NCBI GenBank assembly: GCA_017431785.1
Contig: JAFRKJ010000061.1
Span: 1 to 45,872, forward strand
Direction of reading: 5' to 3'
DNA: 45,872 nucleotides
Source: Bacillota bacterium
GTDB taxonomy: Bacteria; Bacillota; Clostridia; Peptostreptococcales; Anaerovoracaceae
Part shown: one piece after another, positions 32,639 through 42,290 of the stretch
How the letters are laid out: every line of letters starts with the position of its first letter
How positions within the stretch are numbered: the stretch's first letter is position 1
Position numbers and translations under genes: made by a program
The notes under the pieces: generated by a model
Database searches by the model: none
The model's input: the letters and a program-made list of their open reading frames with translations, nothing else
What the model was told of the DNA's origin: nothing

Positions 32639-34075
32639 ATGTTTAATTCAGTTGCAGAAGTCCAGAAATTCATTAAGGAGTATGATGTGAAGATGGTTGA
32701 CTTCAAGATGGTCGATTTGGAAGGAAGATGGAGACATCTGTCCATCCCGGTGGAACGTTTCACAGAAGACACCATGGTAGAGGGCATCGGTTTCGACGGA
32801 TCAAACTACGGTTACGCTCCAATCGAAAAGTCGGATATGGTATTCATTCCGAATCTGAAGACGGCGATCTTCGATAAGTTCTCAGAGATTCCTACCATCA
32901 CGATGATGGGTGATGTGTTCGTCATCGATGAGCCGGAAAACAGACCGTTCGACCAGTATCCGAGAAATGTTTCCCTGGCTGCGGAGAGATACATGAGAGA
33001 GCAGGGCATCGCGGACCAAATGATTGTAGGACCGGAATTCGAGTTCTATCTCTTTGACAGAGTCGCTTATCAGGTCAGGGAAGAATCTGTATTCTGTGAG
33101 GTCGATACGAAGCAGGCTGAGTGGAATTCTGCAATGGAAGACGACATCAGAAACAAGGGATATCAGGTCGGCCGCAAGAAAGGCTATCATGCTGACATCC
33201 CGCAGGATATCACATACAACTCCAGAGCCAAGATGTGCATGACCATGGAAGACTGGGGCATCAAAGTCAAGTACCACCATCACGAAGTTGGCGGTCCGGG
33301 ACAGGTTGAGATTGAAGTTGAACTCGGCGAGATGACGGAAATGGCTGACGCGGTCATGGCGACAAAGTACATCATCAAGAATACGGCAGTGGAAGATGAC
33401 AGAACAGCAACCTTCCTGCCGAAACCGATCTACGATGAAGCGGGTTCCGGTCTGCATGTGCACATGCATCTGTTCAAGGACGGAAAACCGCTCTTCTATG
33501 ATGAAAACGGTTACTCAGGTCTTTCGGAGCTTGCTCTCTGCTTCATGGGCGGACTGCTCAAGCATGCGAGAAGTCTCTGCGCATTCACAAATCCATCAAC
33601 GAACTCTTACAAGAGACTGGTTCCGGGATTTGAGGCACCTGTTACGATTGGCTTTGCAACTGCCAACAGAAGTTCCGTTATCAGAATTCCGGCATATGCA
33701 AAAGCACCTGACAAGAAACGTTTCGAACTGAGAAACCCTGACGGTACGGCAAATCCTTACTATGCATTCGCAGCGATCCTGATGGCAGGTATCGACGGAG
33801 TAAAGAACAAAATCAACGCCATGGACGGCGGATGGGGTCCATACGACTTCAACCTCTATGATCTCTCAGACGAGCAAAAGAAAGAGGTCAAGGCCCTTCC
33901 AAGAAGCCTGATGGATGCTCTCGACGCGCTGAAGGAGGATCACGATTACCTGACGGCAGGAGGCGTATTCCCGCAGGAACTGATCGACCTGTGGATTGAA
34001 AAGAAAAAGGCGGACTACCAGAAGGTTCATTCGATTCCACATCCGGCAGAATTCTCGCTTTACTACGACCTGTAG
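32639..34075 (+). CDS. glnA: Glutamine synthetase type I
   Basis: The 478-residue enzyme makes glutamine from glutamate, ammonia and ATP. Motifs: GFDGSNYGYAPIEKSDM, VGPEFEFYLFD, GSGLHVHMHLF, NPSTNSYKRLVPGFEAP, NRSSVIRIP and FELRNPDG. A NLYDL segment near residue 408 resembles the adenylylation loop of the GSI-beta group, with Tyr present, and the length fits that group. Confidence 0.96.
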   Translation: MFNSVAEVQKFIKEYDVKMVDFKMVDLEGRWRHLSIPVERFTEDTMVEGIGFDGSNYGYAPIEKSDMVFIPNLKTAIFDKFSEIPTITMMGDVFVIDEPENRPFDQYPRNVSLAAERYMREQGIADQMIVGPEFEFYLFDRVAYQVREESVFCEVDTKQAEWNSAMEDDIRNKGYQVGRKKGYHADIPQDITYNSRAKMCMTMEDWGIKVKYHHHEVGGPGQVEIEVELGEMTEMADAVMATKYIIKNTAVEDDRTATFLPKPIYDEAGSGLHVHMHLFKDGKPLFYDENGYSGLSELALCFMGGLLKHARSLCAFTNPSTNSYKRLVPGFEAPVTIGFATANRSSVIRIPAYAKAPDKKRFELRNPDGTANPYYAFAAILMAGIDGVKNKINAMDGGWGPYDFNLYDLSDEQKKEVKALPRSLMDALDALKEDHDYLTAGGVFPQELIDLWIEKKKADYQKVHSIPHPAEFSLYYDL

Positions 34076-34143
34076 AGCGCGAAATCATAGCGGCAAAAAG
34101 AAATTACTACTAGAATATAGATTACGACAGATAAAGATAGTTA

Positions 34144-35388
34144 ATGGGTAAAATACTGAACAGCGGATACGGCGCGGTCTTCGGGACATACTGGATCATC
34201 TATGCAGTTGTCAGCAGCTTCGCGTCCGTGTTCATGCTGGCAAAAGGATATACAAATTCACAAATCGGAGTGACGCTGGCGGCGGCCAACGTCCTGGCAG
34301 TGATTATGCAGCCGCTCATCGCGGATTTCGTGGATCGGTCCAAGAAACTGGACGTCATCGGAACGACAGAAATCATGACTGTCTGCATGATGGTGTTCAC
34401 CATCGGCATGTTTACATTCAAAGGCGGAAGCCTGGGACTCTGCGTAGTATTCGTGCTGCTGATTGCATTTCATACCGTGCTGCAGCCATTGTTTAACTCT
34501 TTGGCGTTCCGGCTTGAGGAGGCAGGCGTGTCCATCAACTTCGGTATCGCCAGATCCGTCGGGTCACTGGCATACTCGATTTTCGTCGCCATCTTCGGTA
34601 CGATCGTCGAGCACTTCGGAATCAATGTTATGCCGATCGCAAGTGAGATTTCCTGTCTGCTGCTTATTGCAAGTCTTGCCTTCACAGGGTATTACTTCAA
34701 CAAAGGCAAGAAACAGGCACAGCAGCGCAACATTGAGCAGGAGACAGTTGAACAGAGAGCAGAAACAATAGTGGAGGCGGAAGAGTCAATCGAAGAGGAA
34801 GAGGAAATCAACCTCATTCAGTTCATCAAGAGAAACAAGATGTTCTTCATCATGAATCTGGGTGTACTGGGCATCTTCTTCAGCAACGCAGTACTGAATA
34901 ACTATATGGCGCAGATCTGTGACGGTGTCGGCGGAAGTACAGAAGACATGGGACGGATCCTTGGTGTCATGGCGTTTCTGGAGATACCGACTATGGTTTT
35001 CTTCAAGCAGCTGAGAAGGAGGTTTTCCTGTCAGTTCCTGCTTAAGATCGCAGCAATCGGATTCACTGTGAAAATCGCTATCTGCTGGTTGGCGAATTCC
35101 GTCATCATGCTGTACATCGGACAGCTGTTCCAGCCGGTTTCCTTCGCGCTCTTCCTTCCGGGGATGGTGTATTTCTCGGATGAGATGATGAGCAGAGGGG
35201 AAGCGGTCAAGGGACAGGCGCTGTTTACAACTATGATAACTATTACAACCATATTCGCGACCTTGTTCGGCGGGATGATATTGGATGCGAGCGGTTCTAA
35301 GATGCTGACCTTCGTATCGACACTTTTGACGGCCGCGGGAGCGCTGGTTATTATATTCGCAATAGACAGAGTAAAAAGCAATAAGTAA
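34144..35388 (+). CDS. MFS transporter (LacY/nucleoside-symporter-like)
   Basis: A 414-residue carrier with 12 predicted helices split by an acidic loop at about 200-225 (EAEESIEEEEE). The pattern FGTYWIIYAVVSSFASVFML and the GIARSVGSLAYS segment fit the MFS_1-like group. Substrate unknown. No clear Shine-Dalgarno sequence precedes ATG 34144. Confidence 0.88.
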   Translation: MGKILNSGYGAVFGTYWIIYAVVSSFASVFMLAKGYTNSQIGVTLAAANVLAVIMQPLIADFVDRSKKLDVIGTTEIMTVCMMVFTIGMFTFKGGSLGLCVVFVLLIAFHTVLQPLFNSLAFRLEEAGVSINFGIARSVGSLAYSIFVAIFGTIVEHFGINVMPIASEISCLLLIASLAFTGYYFNKGKKQAQQRNIEQETVEQRAETIVEAEESIEEEEEINLIQFIKRNKMFFIMNLGVLGIFFSNAVLNNYMAQICDGVGGSTEDMGRILGVMAFLEIPTMVFFKQLRRRFSCQFLLKIAAIGFTVKIAICWLANSVIMLYIGQLFQPVSFALFLPGMVYFSDEMMSRGEAVKGQALFTTMITITTIFATLFGGMILDASGSKMLTFVSTLLTAAGALVIIFAIDRVKSNK

Positions 35389-35400
35389 AGGAGGGTTCAA

Positions 35401-36141
35401 ATGTACGAGGAACTTACTGAAATCATCAAAGGAAGTGACAATATCGTCTTCTTCGGCGGTGCAGGCGTTTCAACAGAGAGCAATATCCCTGACTTCAGAT
35501 CGGAAGCAGGTCTTTACAGCGCCCAGTCCAACTACGGCATGTCACCGGAACAGATGCTGTCCCACAGCTTCTTCGTGAGAGATACAGAGACCTTCTTTGA
35601 TTATTACAAAAACAACCTGATCTATACTGATGCAGAACCGAACGACGCTCACAAAGCGCTGGCGAAACTGGAGGAGATGGGGAAACTCAAGGCAGTCGTC
35701 ACACAGAATATAGACGGCCTTCATCAAAAGGCAGGCAGCAAAACAGTCTATGAGCTTCACGGATCTGTTCTCAGAAACAACTGTATGCATTGCGGAACCT
35801 ACTACGATTTGGACTACATCATGGATCCGGAGCACTGTGACGGGCTCATTCCAAAGTGTGAAAAGTGCGGCGGCGTTGTAAAACCAGATGTCGTCCTTTA
35901 CGAAGAAGCGCTTGACGAGTATCAGATCAATGGGGCCGTAGACGCCATCAGAAAAGCAGATGTTCTCATTATCGGAGGAACATCACTGGTTGTTTATCCG
36001 GCAGCTGGATTTATCAATTACTTCAGAGGAAGCAAGCTTGTACTGATTAACAAAAGCAGTACATCTTTTGACAACAGGGCAGACCTCGTGATACATGACG
36101 CCATCGGAAAGGTAATGAAAGAGGCGGTGAATGGACTCTAA
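35401..36141 (+). CDS. cobB: NAD-dependent protein deacylase (sirtuin)
   Basis: A 246-residue SIR2 enzyme removing acyl groups from lysines with NAD. Visible: FFGGAGVSTESNIPDFRS, VTQNIDGLHQKAG, the catalytic His in ELHGS, the zinc Cys pairs CMHC and CEKC, and GGTSLVVYPAAG. AAAGGAGG precedes the ATG. It overlaps the TerC gene by 11 bases. Confidence 0.95.
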   Translation: MYEELTEIIKGSDNIVFFGGAGVSTESNIPDFRSEAGLYSAQSNYGMSPEQMLSHSFFVRDTETFFDYYKNNLIYTDAEPNDAHKALAKLEEMGKLKAVVTQNIDGLHQKAGSKTVYELHGSVLRNNCMHCGTYYDLDYIMDPEHCDGLIPKCEKCGGVVKPDVVLYEEALDEYQINGAVDAIRKADVLIIGGTSLVVYPAAGFINYFRGSKLVLINKSSTSFDNRADLVIHDAIGKVMKEAVNGL

Positions 36142-37111
36142 AGAGGACGCTAACTCAACGGGCAGAAGAATATGGGAAGCAATCTGGCAGTATAAGTGGC
36201 TCTACTTCTGGATCCTTATGGCATGCTTTTTTGGCGTGGGCATTTACTTTTGGCAGGGACCATCGCAGGCCATTGATTACTTCAGCGGATATCTGATTGA
36301 GCTGAGTCTTTCTGTGGATAATCTGTTTGTGTTCCTGCTTATCTTCATCAGCTTTGGAATCAATGAACATGCGCAGCACAAAGTGCTCAACTACGGAATT
36401 GCAGGTACCATTGTGCTCAGATTCCTGTTCATATTTGTGGGCATTTCATTGATCAACATGTTTGAGTGGCTCCTCTGGGCTTTTGGTGCACTGCTTGTGA
36501 TCAGCGGCATCCGGATGTTCCGGAAGGATGATGATGAAGATGACCCGCGGGACGGTGTGATCTATAAGATGATCGCCAAGTTCCTGCCCATGAGCGCAGA
36601 CTTTGAAGGCGAGAAGTTCATGGTGGACAACGATGGCACCAATTACGACAAGTCCAGCCTGCTTTCGAAGAGAGCGAAAAAACTGTGTACGCCGCTCATG
36701 GTGGTTATGGTTCTGCTGCTGTTCTCAGATATCATTTTTGCAATTGACTCTGTTCCTGCTGTCATATCCATGACGCGGGATCTGTTCATCGTATATACAT
36801 CGAATATGTTCGCAGTGATGGGCCTGAGGCAGATGTTCTTCGTTCTGGAACACATGCATGAGAGATTCCAGTATGTCAAGTACGGAGTGGCCGTCATCCT
36901 GATGTTCACTGGTGTGAAAATGCTCCTCGACATATTCGATATTCATATCCATAATCTCATTTCTATCGCAGTCATACTGATACTGCTGATTGCAAGTATT
37001 GTCGCATCAGTAATCGTATCAAGCCGTACAAAAACGGAGGATAAGGCAGATAAGCTTGAGAAGAAGAAAGAGATTGAAGCCGCATTTGAGGAGCTCGATA
37101 AGGAATCATGA
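36131..37111 (+). CDS. TerC-family membrane protein, probable Mn exporter
   Basis: A 326-residue membrane protein with TerC motifs ELSLSVDNLFVFLLIF and FSDIIFAIDSVPAV, whose acidic residues line a metal path, and a charged C-terminal tail. TerC relatives such as Alx and MeeF/MeeY are tied to manganese export and metalation of secreted proteins. It is followed by MntP with a four-base overlap, supporting a manganese role. Confidence 0.9.
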   Translation: MDSKEDANSTGRRIWEAIWQYKWLYFWILMACFFGVGIYFWQGPSQAIDYFSGYLIELSLSVDNLFVFLLIFISFGINEHAQHKVLNYGIAGTIVLRFLFIFVGISLINMFEWLLWAFGALLVISGIRMFRKDDDEDDPRDGVIYKMIAKFLPMSADFEGEKFMVDNDGTNYDKSSLLSKRAKKLCTPLMVVMVLLLFSDIIFAIDSVPAVISMTRDLFIVYTSNMFAVMGLRQMFFVLEHMHERFQYVKYGVAVILMFTGVKMLLDIFDIHIHNLISIAVILILLIASIVASVIVSSRTKTEDKADKLEKKKEIEAAFEELDKES

Positions 37112-37725
37112 GTTGGGGAGTGACATTCTTTTTTAACAGCATACTTCTGGGCATCGGCCTGGCGATGGATGCGTTCAGTGTATCTATTGCAGACGGATTA
37201 TTAGAACCGGATATGAGAAGAGGCAGACGTTGGACCATTGCAGGAACCTTCGCCTTCTTTCAGTTCATCATGCCTGTCATTGGATGGTTCTGCGTGCACA
37301 CCCTGGTGTCCCGCTTTGAAATGTTCCAGAAAGCGGTACCATGGATCGCACTCGTGCTGCTTTTGTATATCGGCGGCAAGATGCTCATTGAGAGCATTCA
37401 GCAGGTCCGGGACAAGAGGAATGATAACAGCATTGTTTCAGAAACGGTCGCTGCGACGGCGCGGCTCACAGCGCCGACACTGCTTTTGCAGGGAATCGCA
37501 ACAGCAATTGATGCGCTGTCTGTTGGTTTTGCGATATCCGGCTACGGTTGGATGCAGGCGCTGGTATGTGCGATCATCATTGCTGTTGTGACATATTTCA
37601 TCTGCACCGTCGGACTGCACATTGGAAGGAAGGCAAGTGAAAAGCTGTCCAGCAAGGCAGGAATACTGGGAGGATGTATTCTCATATTCATAGGAATTGA
37701 GATTTTCATAAGAGGAATTGTTTAA
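37108..37725 (+). CDS. mntP: Manganese efflux pump MntP
   Basis: A 205-residue, six-helix protein with the two MntP repeats: GLAMDAFSVSIADG and GIATAIDALSVGFA, containing the Asp residues needed for Mn2+. The last codon overlaps the next gene by one base. No yybP-ykoY riboswitch is seen before this operon. Confidence 0.93.
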   Translation: MSWGVTFFFNSILLGIGLAMDAFSVSIADGLLEPDMRRGRRWTIAGTFAFFQFIMPVIGWFCVHTLVSRFEMFQKAVPWIALVLLLYIGGKMLIESIQQVRDKRNDNSIVSETVAATARLTAPTLLLQGIATAIDALSVGFAISGYGWMQALVCAIIIAVVTYFICTVGLHIGRKASEKLSSKAGILGGCILIFIGIEIFIRGIV

Positions 37726-38699
37726 TGGGAAAGAATGAGTACGATGTACCAAAAATAAGTTTATATGCGGCGGGTGTTGCCTTCACACTTTCCATAGGAT
37801 TTTCTTTTTTCGGAATCAAGCAGTGTGTTCCTTATGCGGATACACTGACGATTCTTTGTTACCGATACGTTGCCGCGCTCATCAGCGTCGCCCTGTGGAT
37901 CGGCATTGCAAAGGCATTAGGAAAATATCCGAAGGCGGAGCCGGGAAGACCGAAAGGAAAACTCTACATGACGGCTGCCTTTTATGTTGCCTTCATGATT
38001 CTGCAGATCCTGTCGATGTTCTTCGCAACATCTATTGAAGGCGCCATTGTATTCGCTATGTCACCGATCTTTGCCAAGATTATCGGCAGGATCGTTTTGG
38101 GCGAGCGGTCCACCAGACTGCAAATGCTCTTTATCGTCATGACAGTGACCGCCCTGATTGTGCTGATTGTTCTGAATGCTACAGATATCACACTGAATGT
38201 TACAGGTCTCATTATTATGACGGTTGCGACAATTTTCATGGGCTGCCAGAACGTTTCAGCAAGATATATCCGAGGCGTTTTCCGTCCGATTGAAATCACA
38301 GCGACTATCGCGGTAGGAGGATCGATTATCTTCATCGGGGCATCCATTGTGCGGGCCATATATACCGGAGACTGGAATGCGCTGATTGAACCGCTGAAAC
38401 ATCCGGATTTCGTGATCTGGGTTTCATTCCTCGGTGTGTTCTGTATCCTGCTTTCCGCTCAGTTTATGGCATATATGCTGGCGCATATGGAAATCATTCA
38501 GTCGACCGTATTCAGCAGCGCATCCACCCTTGTATCGATCATAGCAGGAGCGCTGATACTGGGAGAGCCGCTGCGCTGGTATCACTTTATATGCGGCGCT
38601 ATCATTCTGGCCGGTGTCGTCGGTCTGATGCTGGCTCCGGCAAAAGCAGAAAACGCAGGTAAATCATTAGAAGATGATATGAATAAAGGAGAAGATTAA
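37725..38699 (+). CDS. EamA/DMT-family transporter
   Basis: A 324-residue protein with ten helices in two EamA halves; YRYVAALISVALWIGIAKA and the late LGEPLRWYHFICGAIILAGVVG are typical. It overlaps mntP and the next gene by one base each, so all are co-translated. Substrate unknown. Confidence 0.9.
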   Translation: MGKNEYDVPKISLYAAGVAFTLSIGFSFFGIKQCVPYADTLTILCYRYVAALISVALWIGIAKALGKYPKAEPGRPKGKLYMTAAFYVAFMILQILSMFFATSIEGAIVFAMSPIFAKIIGRIVLGERSTRLQMLFIVMTVTALIVLIVLNATDITLNVTGLIIMTVATIFMGCQNVSARYIRGVFRPIEITATIAVGGSIIFIGASIVRAIYTGDWNALIEPLKHPDFVIWVSFLGVFCILLSAQFMAYMLAHMEIIQSTVFSSASTLVSIIAGALILGEPLRWYHFICGAIILAGVVGLMLAPAKAENAGKSLEDDMNKGED

Positions 38700-39901
38700 T
38701 GAGAGGATCATTCACGTACTGCAATCCGACCAAATTATATTTCGGTAAAAATGCCCTCAAAAATTTGGCTGGAGAACTTGAAAAATACGGACCGAATGTA
38801 CAATTGATTTACGGAGGCGGTTCCATCAAGAAGAACGGCATTTACGATGAAGTCGTGGAAGTGCTTACAGCTTGCGGCAAGACAATCGTAGAAGATGGCG
38901 GTGTTATGCCGAATCCAACGGTAGATAAACTGCGTGAGGGTGTGCAGATCGCCCGTGATCACAATGTCGACTTGCTGCTGGCTGTTGGCGGCGGTTCCTG
39001 CTGTGACTACGCAAAAGCAGTATCCGTTTCCGTAAACTGCGACGACGATCCATGGGAGAAGTACTATGTGCGCTTTGAAGAACCGGATTGCGATATCGTG
39101 CCAGTGGGCTGTGTGCTGACCATGGTCGGAACAGGATCCGAAATGAATGGGGGAGCTGTCATTACCAATCACGAGACCAAGCAGAAGATAGGGCATGTCT
39201 TCGGAACAGAAGTGATGCCGAAGTTCACTGTGCTGAATCCTGTCTATACACTCAGCCTGCCGCATTACCAGATGGTGGCCGGTATATATGATATCTTCAA
39301 CCACATTTGTGAACAGTACTTCAGTGGTGCAGACGACAACGTAAGCGATTATCTGAGTGAAGGGTTGATGCGTTCCCTGATTCACAGTTCACGCATTGCC
39401 AATGAAGACCCTCAGGATTACGAAGCCCGTTCCAACATTATGTGGACGGCGACATGGGCCCTCAACACGCTGCTTTCACGAGCCAAAACCACAGACTGGA
39501 TGGTGCACATGCTCGGACAGGCGGCCGGCGCACACACCGATGCGACACATGGCATGACACTGGCAGCAGTTTCACTTCCTTACTACAGATATCTAGTGAA
39601 ATCGGCAGCAGGGGAGGATGCAGGCCCGACGGGTGAAGCATGCATCGCCAAGTTCGCCCGGTTCGCTACAGAAGTCTGGAAAGTCAGCCCGGATGGACGC
39701 GGCGAGGAAGAACTTGCCTACGCAGGGCTGGAAGCCCTGGAAAACTGGATGAAAGAACTGGGCCTCGTGATGAATCTGACCGAGCTCGGTGCCAGTGAGG
39801 ATATGGTTGAAGGCATCGCTGACAGCACGATTATCCTGAAGGGCGGATACAAAGTTCTCACAAGAGAAGAGGTAGCTGACATTCTCAGACAGAGTCTGTA
39901 A
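38699..39901 (+). CDS. Iron-containing alcohol dehydrogenase (BDH/YqhD type)
   Basis: A 400-residue group III alcohol dehydrogenase. It opens FTYCNPTKLYFGKNAL, binds NAD(P) at VGGGSCCDYAKA, has TMVGTGSEMNGGAVIT, and carries metal ligands in IYDIFNHICEQYF and HMLGQAAGAHTDATHG. Close to butanol dehydrogenases and YqhD; aldehyde substrate unknown. Confidence 0.94.
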   Translation: MRGSFTYCNPTKLYFGKNALKNLAGELEKYGPNVQLIYGGGSIKKNGIYDEVVEVLTACGKTIVEDGGVMPNPTVDKLREGVQIARDHNVDLLLAVGGGSCCDYAKAVSVSVNCDDDPWEKYYVRFEEPDCDIVPVGCVLTMVGTGSEMNGGAVITNHETKQKIGHVFGTEVMPKFTVLNPVYTLSLPHYQMVAGIYDIFNHICEQYFSGADDNVSDYLSEGLMRSLIHSSRIANEDPQDYEARSNIMWTATWALNTLLSRAKTTDWMVHMLGQAAGAHTDATHGMTLAAVSLPYYRYLVKSAAGEDAGPTGEACIAKFARFATEVWKVSPDGRGEEELAYAGLEALENWMKELGLVMNLTELGASEDMVEGIADSTIILKGGYKVLTREEVADILRQSL

Positions 39902-39920
39902 CATAGAAAGGAGACAGAAT

Positions 39921-40694
39921 ATGTTTACTAGAGCAATCACAAGAAAACCATGCCGTGCACTGATCGATGGAATCACAACTGCAATGTTCGGCGAAGGCAC
40001 ACCAGACTACGATCTGGCGGTGCAGCAGCATGACAACTACGTCAAAACACTGAGAGACCTGGGACTTGAAGTTCTGGATCTGGCTGCAGATGAGAGATTC
40101 CCGGATTCTTGTTTTGTGGAGGATCCGGCCGTTGTAATGCCGGAGTGCGCTATTATCACAAATCCGGCAACCGACTCCAGAAACGGTGAAAAGTTTGAGA
40201 TCATCGACGCCATCAAGCAGTTCTACAAAGATGATCAGATTTTCCACATTGAAGCGCCGGGTACCATGGAAGGCGGCGACGTCATGCTTGTTGACAAGCA
40301 TTTCTACGTTGGTCAGTCAGACCGTACCAATGCGGAAGGATTCAAGCAGTTCTCAGACATCGTAGGCCAGTTTGGATACGAGGCAACTGCCGTTCCGGTA
40401 ACAGAAGGACTCCATCTGAAGGACTTCGTCATCTATCTGGAAAAGGGCAATATGCTCGTTTCCCCGAAGATGAATGAAGAGCCAGCCTTCGCAGAGTATA
40501 CGAAATTCGTTATCGATCCGGATGAACTCTATGCCATCAACAGCATGAACATCAACGGTACAGTCCTCGTTCCGGAAGGGTTCCCGAAGACTCTGAAGAT
40601 CATCGAGGACCTGGGTTATCCGACCATCGTATTAAATAACAGCGAGTTCAGCAAAATCGACGGCAGCCTGACCTGCCTGTCACTGAGATTTTAA
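39921..40694 (+). CDS. Dimethylargininase-like amidinohydrolase
   Basis: A 257-residue guanidino-modifying enzyme. FPDSCFVEDPAVV, GTMEGGDVML, the His in GLHLKDFVIYL and the Cys near the end (SLTCLSLRF) match the DDAH active site, which converts methylated arginine to citrulline and methylamines. Arginine or other guanidino substrates remain possible. AAGGAG precedes the ATG. Confidence 0.9.
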   Translation: MFTRAITRKPCRALIDGITTAMFGEGTPDYDLAVQQHDNYVKTLRDLGLEVLDLAADERFPDSCFVEDPAVVMPECAIITNPATDSRNGEKFEIIDAIKQFYKDDQIFHIEAPGTMEGGDVMLVDKHFYVGQSDRTNAEGFKQFSDIVGQFGYEATAVPVTEGLHLKDFVIYLEKGNMLVSPKMNEEPAFAEYTKFVIDPDELYAINSMNINGTVLVPEGFPKTLKIIEDLGYPTIVLNNSEFSKIDGSLTCLSLRF

Positions 40695-40706
40695 AGGATT
40701 GCATCC

Positions 40707-40745
40707 TTGCATCTGCAACGCAATGTGTTATAATATGCGTTGCAG
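40707..40745 (+). promoter_or_regulatory. tRNA-Ala promoter within a perfect inverted repeat
   Basis: TTGCAT (40707-40712), 16 bases and TATAAT (40729-40734, with TGT extension) make the promoter. CTGCAACGCA (40713-40722) and TGCGTTGCAG (40736-40745) are perfect 10-base inverted repeats on either side of the -10. Confidence 0.75.
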
Positions 40746-40749
40746 GCAT

Positions 40750-40825
40750 GGGGTATTAGCTCAGCTGGGAGAGCGCCAGGTTCGCAATCTGGAGGCCAGG
40801 GGTTCGAGCCCCGTATGCTCCACCA
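40750..40825 (+). tRNA. tRNA-Ala (CGC)
   Basis: A 76-base cloverleaf with encoded CCA. The acceptor stem GGGGTAT/ATGCTCC includes the G3-U70 pair that identifies alanine. The anticodon CGC (40783-40785) sits in loop TTCGCAA on stem CCAGG/TCTGG. The D arm (GCTC/GAGC) and T loop (TTCGAGC) are standard; the T stem has one G-G mismatch. Confidence 0.95.
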
Positions 40826-40830
40826 GTAAA

Positions 40831-40857
40831 GGAAGTGTGAAAGCACTTCCTTTTTTC
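40831..40857 (+). terminator. Terminator after tRNA-Ala
   Basis: GGAAGTG (40831-40837) pairs with CACTTCC (40844-40850), followed by six T. Confidence 0.9.
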
Positions 40858-40971
40858 TTGTCTGGCGTTGCAATGACTGGGTTCTAAGCCGTGACCTTTG
40901 CTGTAAAAATCCGCTTGTATTCTTTGAAAAACTGCCCTTTTTTGAACACACCCCCTGAACACAGTGAGGGG

Positions 40972-42258
40972 TCATCCGAGTGCTGCGGCCATTTTCCGTA
41001 CTTTCTCTTCGTCGGTGCTTCGGTCGTAGCAGTAATTGTTGAGTGTTGTCCGCTCGTCGGTGTGTCCGACTATTTTGCGCACTGTATTGATGCTGACGCC
41101 GCCATCCAGCATGGTGGATACGAAGGTTTTTCGCGCCTTGTGCGAACTTTTGGCATCGATGCCAAGTATGTCGCAGTAACGGTAGAATGCCTTCGTCACC
41201 GACGTGTAGAGCAGCGGTCCTTCGTTCATAGAGAAGATGTAGCCGTCGTCTGGTGCATCGTTTTCTTGCTGACATTGTCTGGCCGCATTGATCAGGTTCC
41301 ATGCTTTTGGCACAAGAGGGATCTCCCTGTCACCGAAGGTGCCTTTGGTATCCTCTGTGACCACGTTGTCCGGATGATGTACGGTTCGCCGGATGGTCAG
41401 GTTGTTGCCTTCAATGTCGCTGTACCTGATGCCGCAGATCTCACCGACTCTGGCGCCGGTGTAGAACATGAACATGACAGCGAGCGGTGTCAGCTGATGC
41501 ACGTTGTAGTGCTTCGTCTCAAAGTCCTTCCATGCCAACTCTTCGAGTTTTCTCTGCTCTTCTCTGGTAAACACTTGCGTGCGGTCCGGCTTTTTATGCT
41601 CCGGCACAAGTACTCTCTTCTTATCGACTCTGACATCGCGGAAGGGATTCTTGTCAATGACGCCAAGGTCAACGGCGTAGTCCAGCTCCTGCCGGATGAT
41701 CAGACTGAAGTTGGTGTACTTGTGTTTTGTCATCTCGTGCTCGCGGATCATTTCATGGACCCATCTGTCCAGTTCCAGTTTTGTCAGACTTGATATAGGC
41801 TTGTTCACGATGGCTGTGTTCGCGTAGTAGCGGTCCCAGTCATTCTGAACACGAGCGACGGATGATGCTTTCACGTGCAGTGCCTTGAACTCGAGCCACT
41901 CCTTGTAGAGCGAGGCCATGGTCGTTCTCTTTTTCAGTCTGGTCGTCTTCACACCGAGATAGAAGTCGCACAGGGCATCTTCCAGATCTTCGCGGTTGCT
42001 CTTGACGATCGCCTTGCGCCCATACTTGTTGGTTTCGTCTTTGATATAAGTGCGCCACCGTCCGTCTTTATCCTGATAGATATTGTACGGATGGTTTTCG
42101 AGTATCTGCTGCCTCCTTGATTGTTTCATCTGTGTAGTAACACCGTCCAAGTCGATGCTACCATTGCTGATGAGGAAGTTCAATATTTCTTCTGCAGGGA
42201 GTCCTATGGCAGAAGGCATCGCTGCGGTCGTGTTCAGTTGTACGTTACTTGTGTTCAT
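40972..42258 (-). CDS. int: Tyrosine-type integrase of a mobile island
   Basis: A 428-residue phage/ICE-type recombinase. An N-terminal arm-binding and SAM-like core-binding region (ASLYKEWLEFKALHVKASSV) precedes the catalytic domain with Arg in TGARVGEICG, HKARKTF (His and Arg) and VGHTDERTT, and the nucleophile Tyr in TLNNYCYD. Its 3' end faces tRNA-Ala 150 bases away, the usual arrangement for an island inserted at a tRNA. AAGGAGG lies before ATG 42258; a GTG one codon upstream is possible. Confidence 0.94.
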   Translation of the reverse strand: MNTSNVQLNTTAAMPSAIGLPAEEILNFLISNGSIDLDGVTTQMKQSRRQQILENHPYNIYQDKDGRWRTYIKDETNKYGRKAIVKSNREDLEDALCDFYLGVKTTRLKKRTTMASLYKEWLEFKALHVKASSVARVQNDWDRYYANTAIVNKPISSLTKLELDRWVHEMIREHEMTKHKYTNFSLIIRQELDYAVDLGVIDKNPFRDVRVDKKRVLVPEHKKPDRTQVFTREEQRKLEELAWKDFETKHYNVHQLTPLAVMFMFYTGARVGEICGIRYSDIEGNNLTIRRTVHHPDNVVTEDTKGTFGDREIPLVPKAWNLINAARQCQQENDAPDDGYIFSMNEGPLLYTSVTKAFYRYCDILGIDAKSSHKARKTFVSTMLDGGVSINTVRKIVGHTDERTTLNNYCYDRSTDEEKVRKMAAALG

Positions 42259-42290
42259 CACGCTGCGACACCTCCTTTCTTTCATCCGGG

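Noticed and set aside
40945-40974. Terminator for int at the CCCCT/AGGGG stem
   Set aside because: The stem is only five bases with a long loop, and no T run follows on the minus strand.
40691-41302. Minus-strand frame over tRNA-Ala and the integrase end
   Set aside because: It runs antisense through a tRNA and a terminator and overlaps int in another frame; such tRNA-derived frames are a common artefact.
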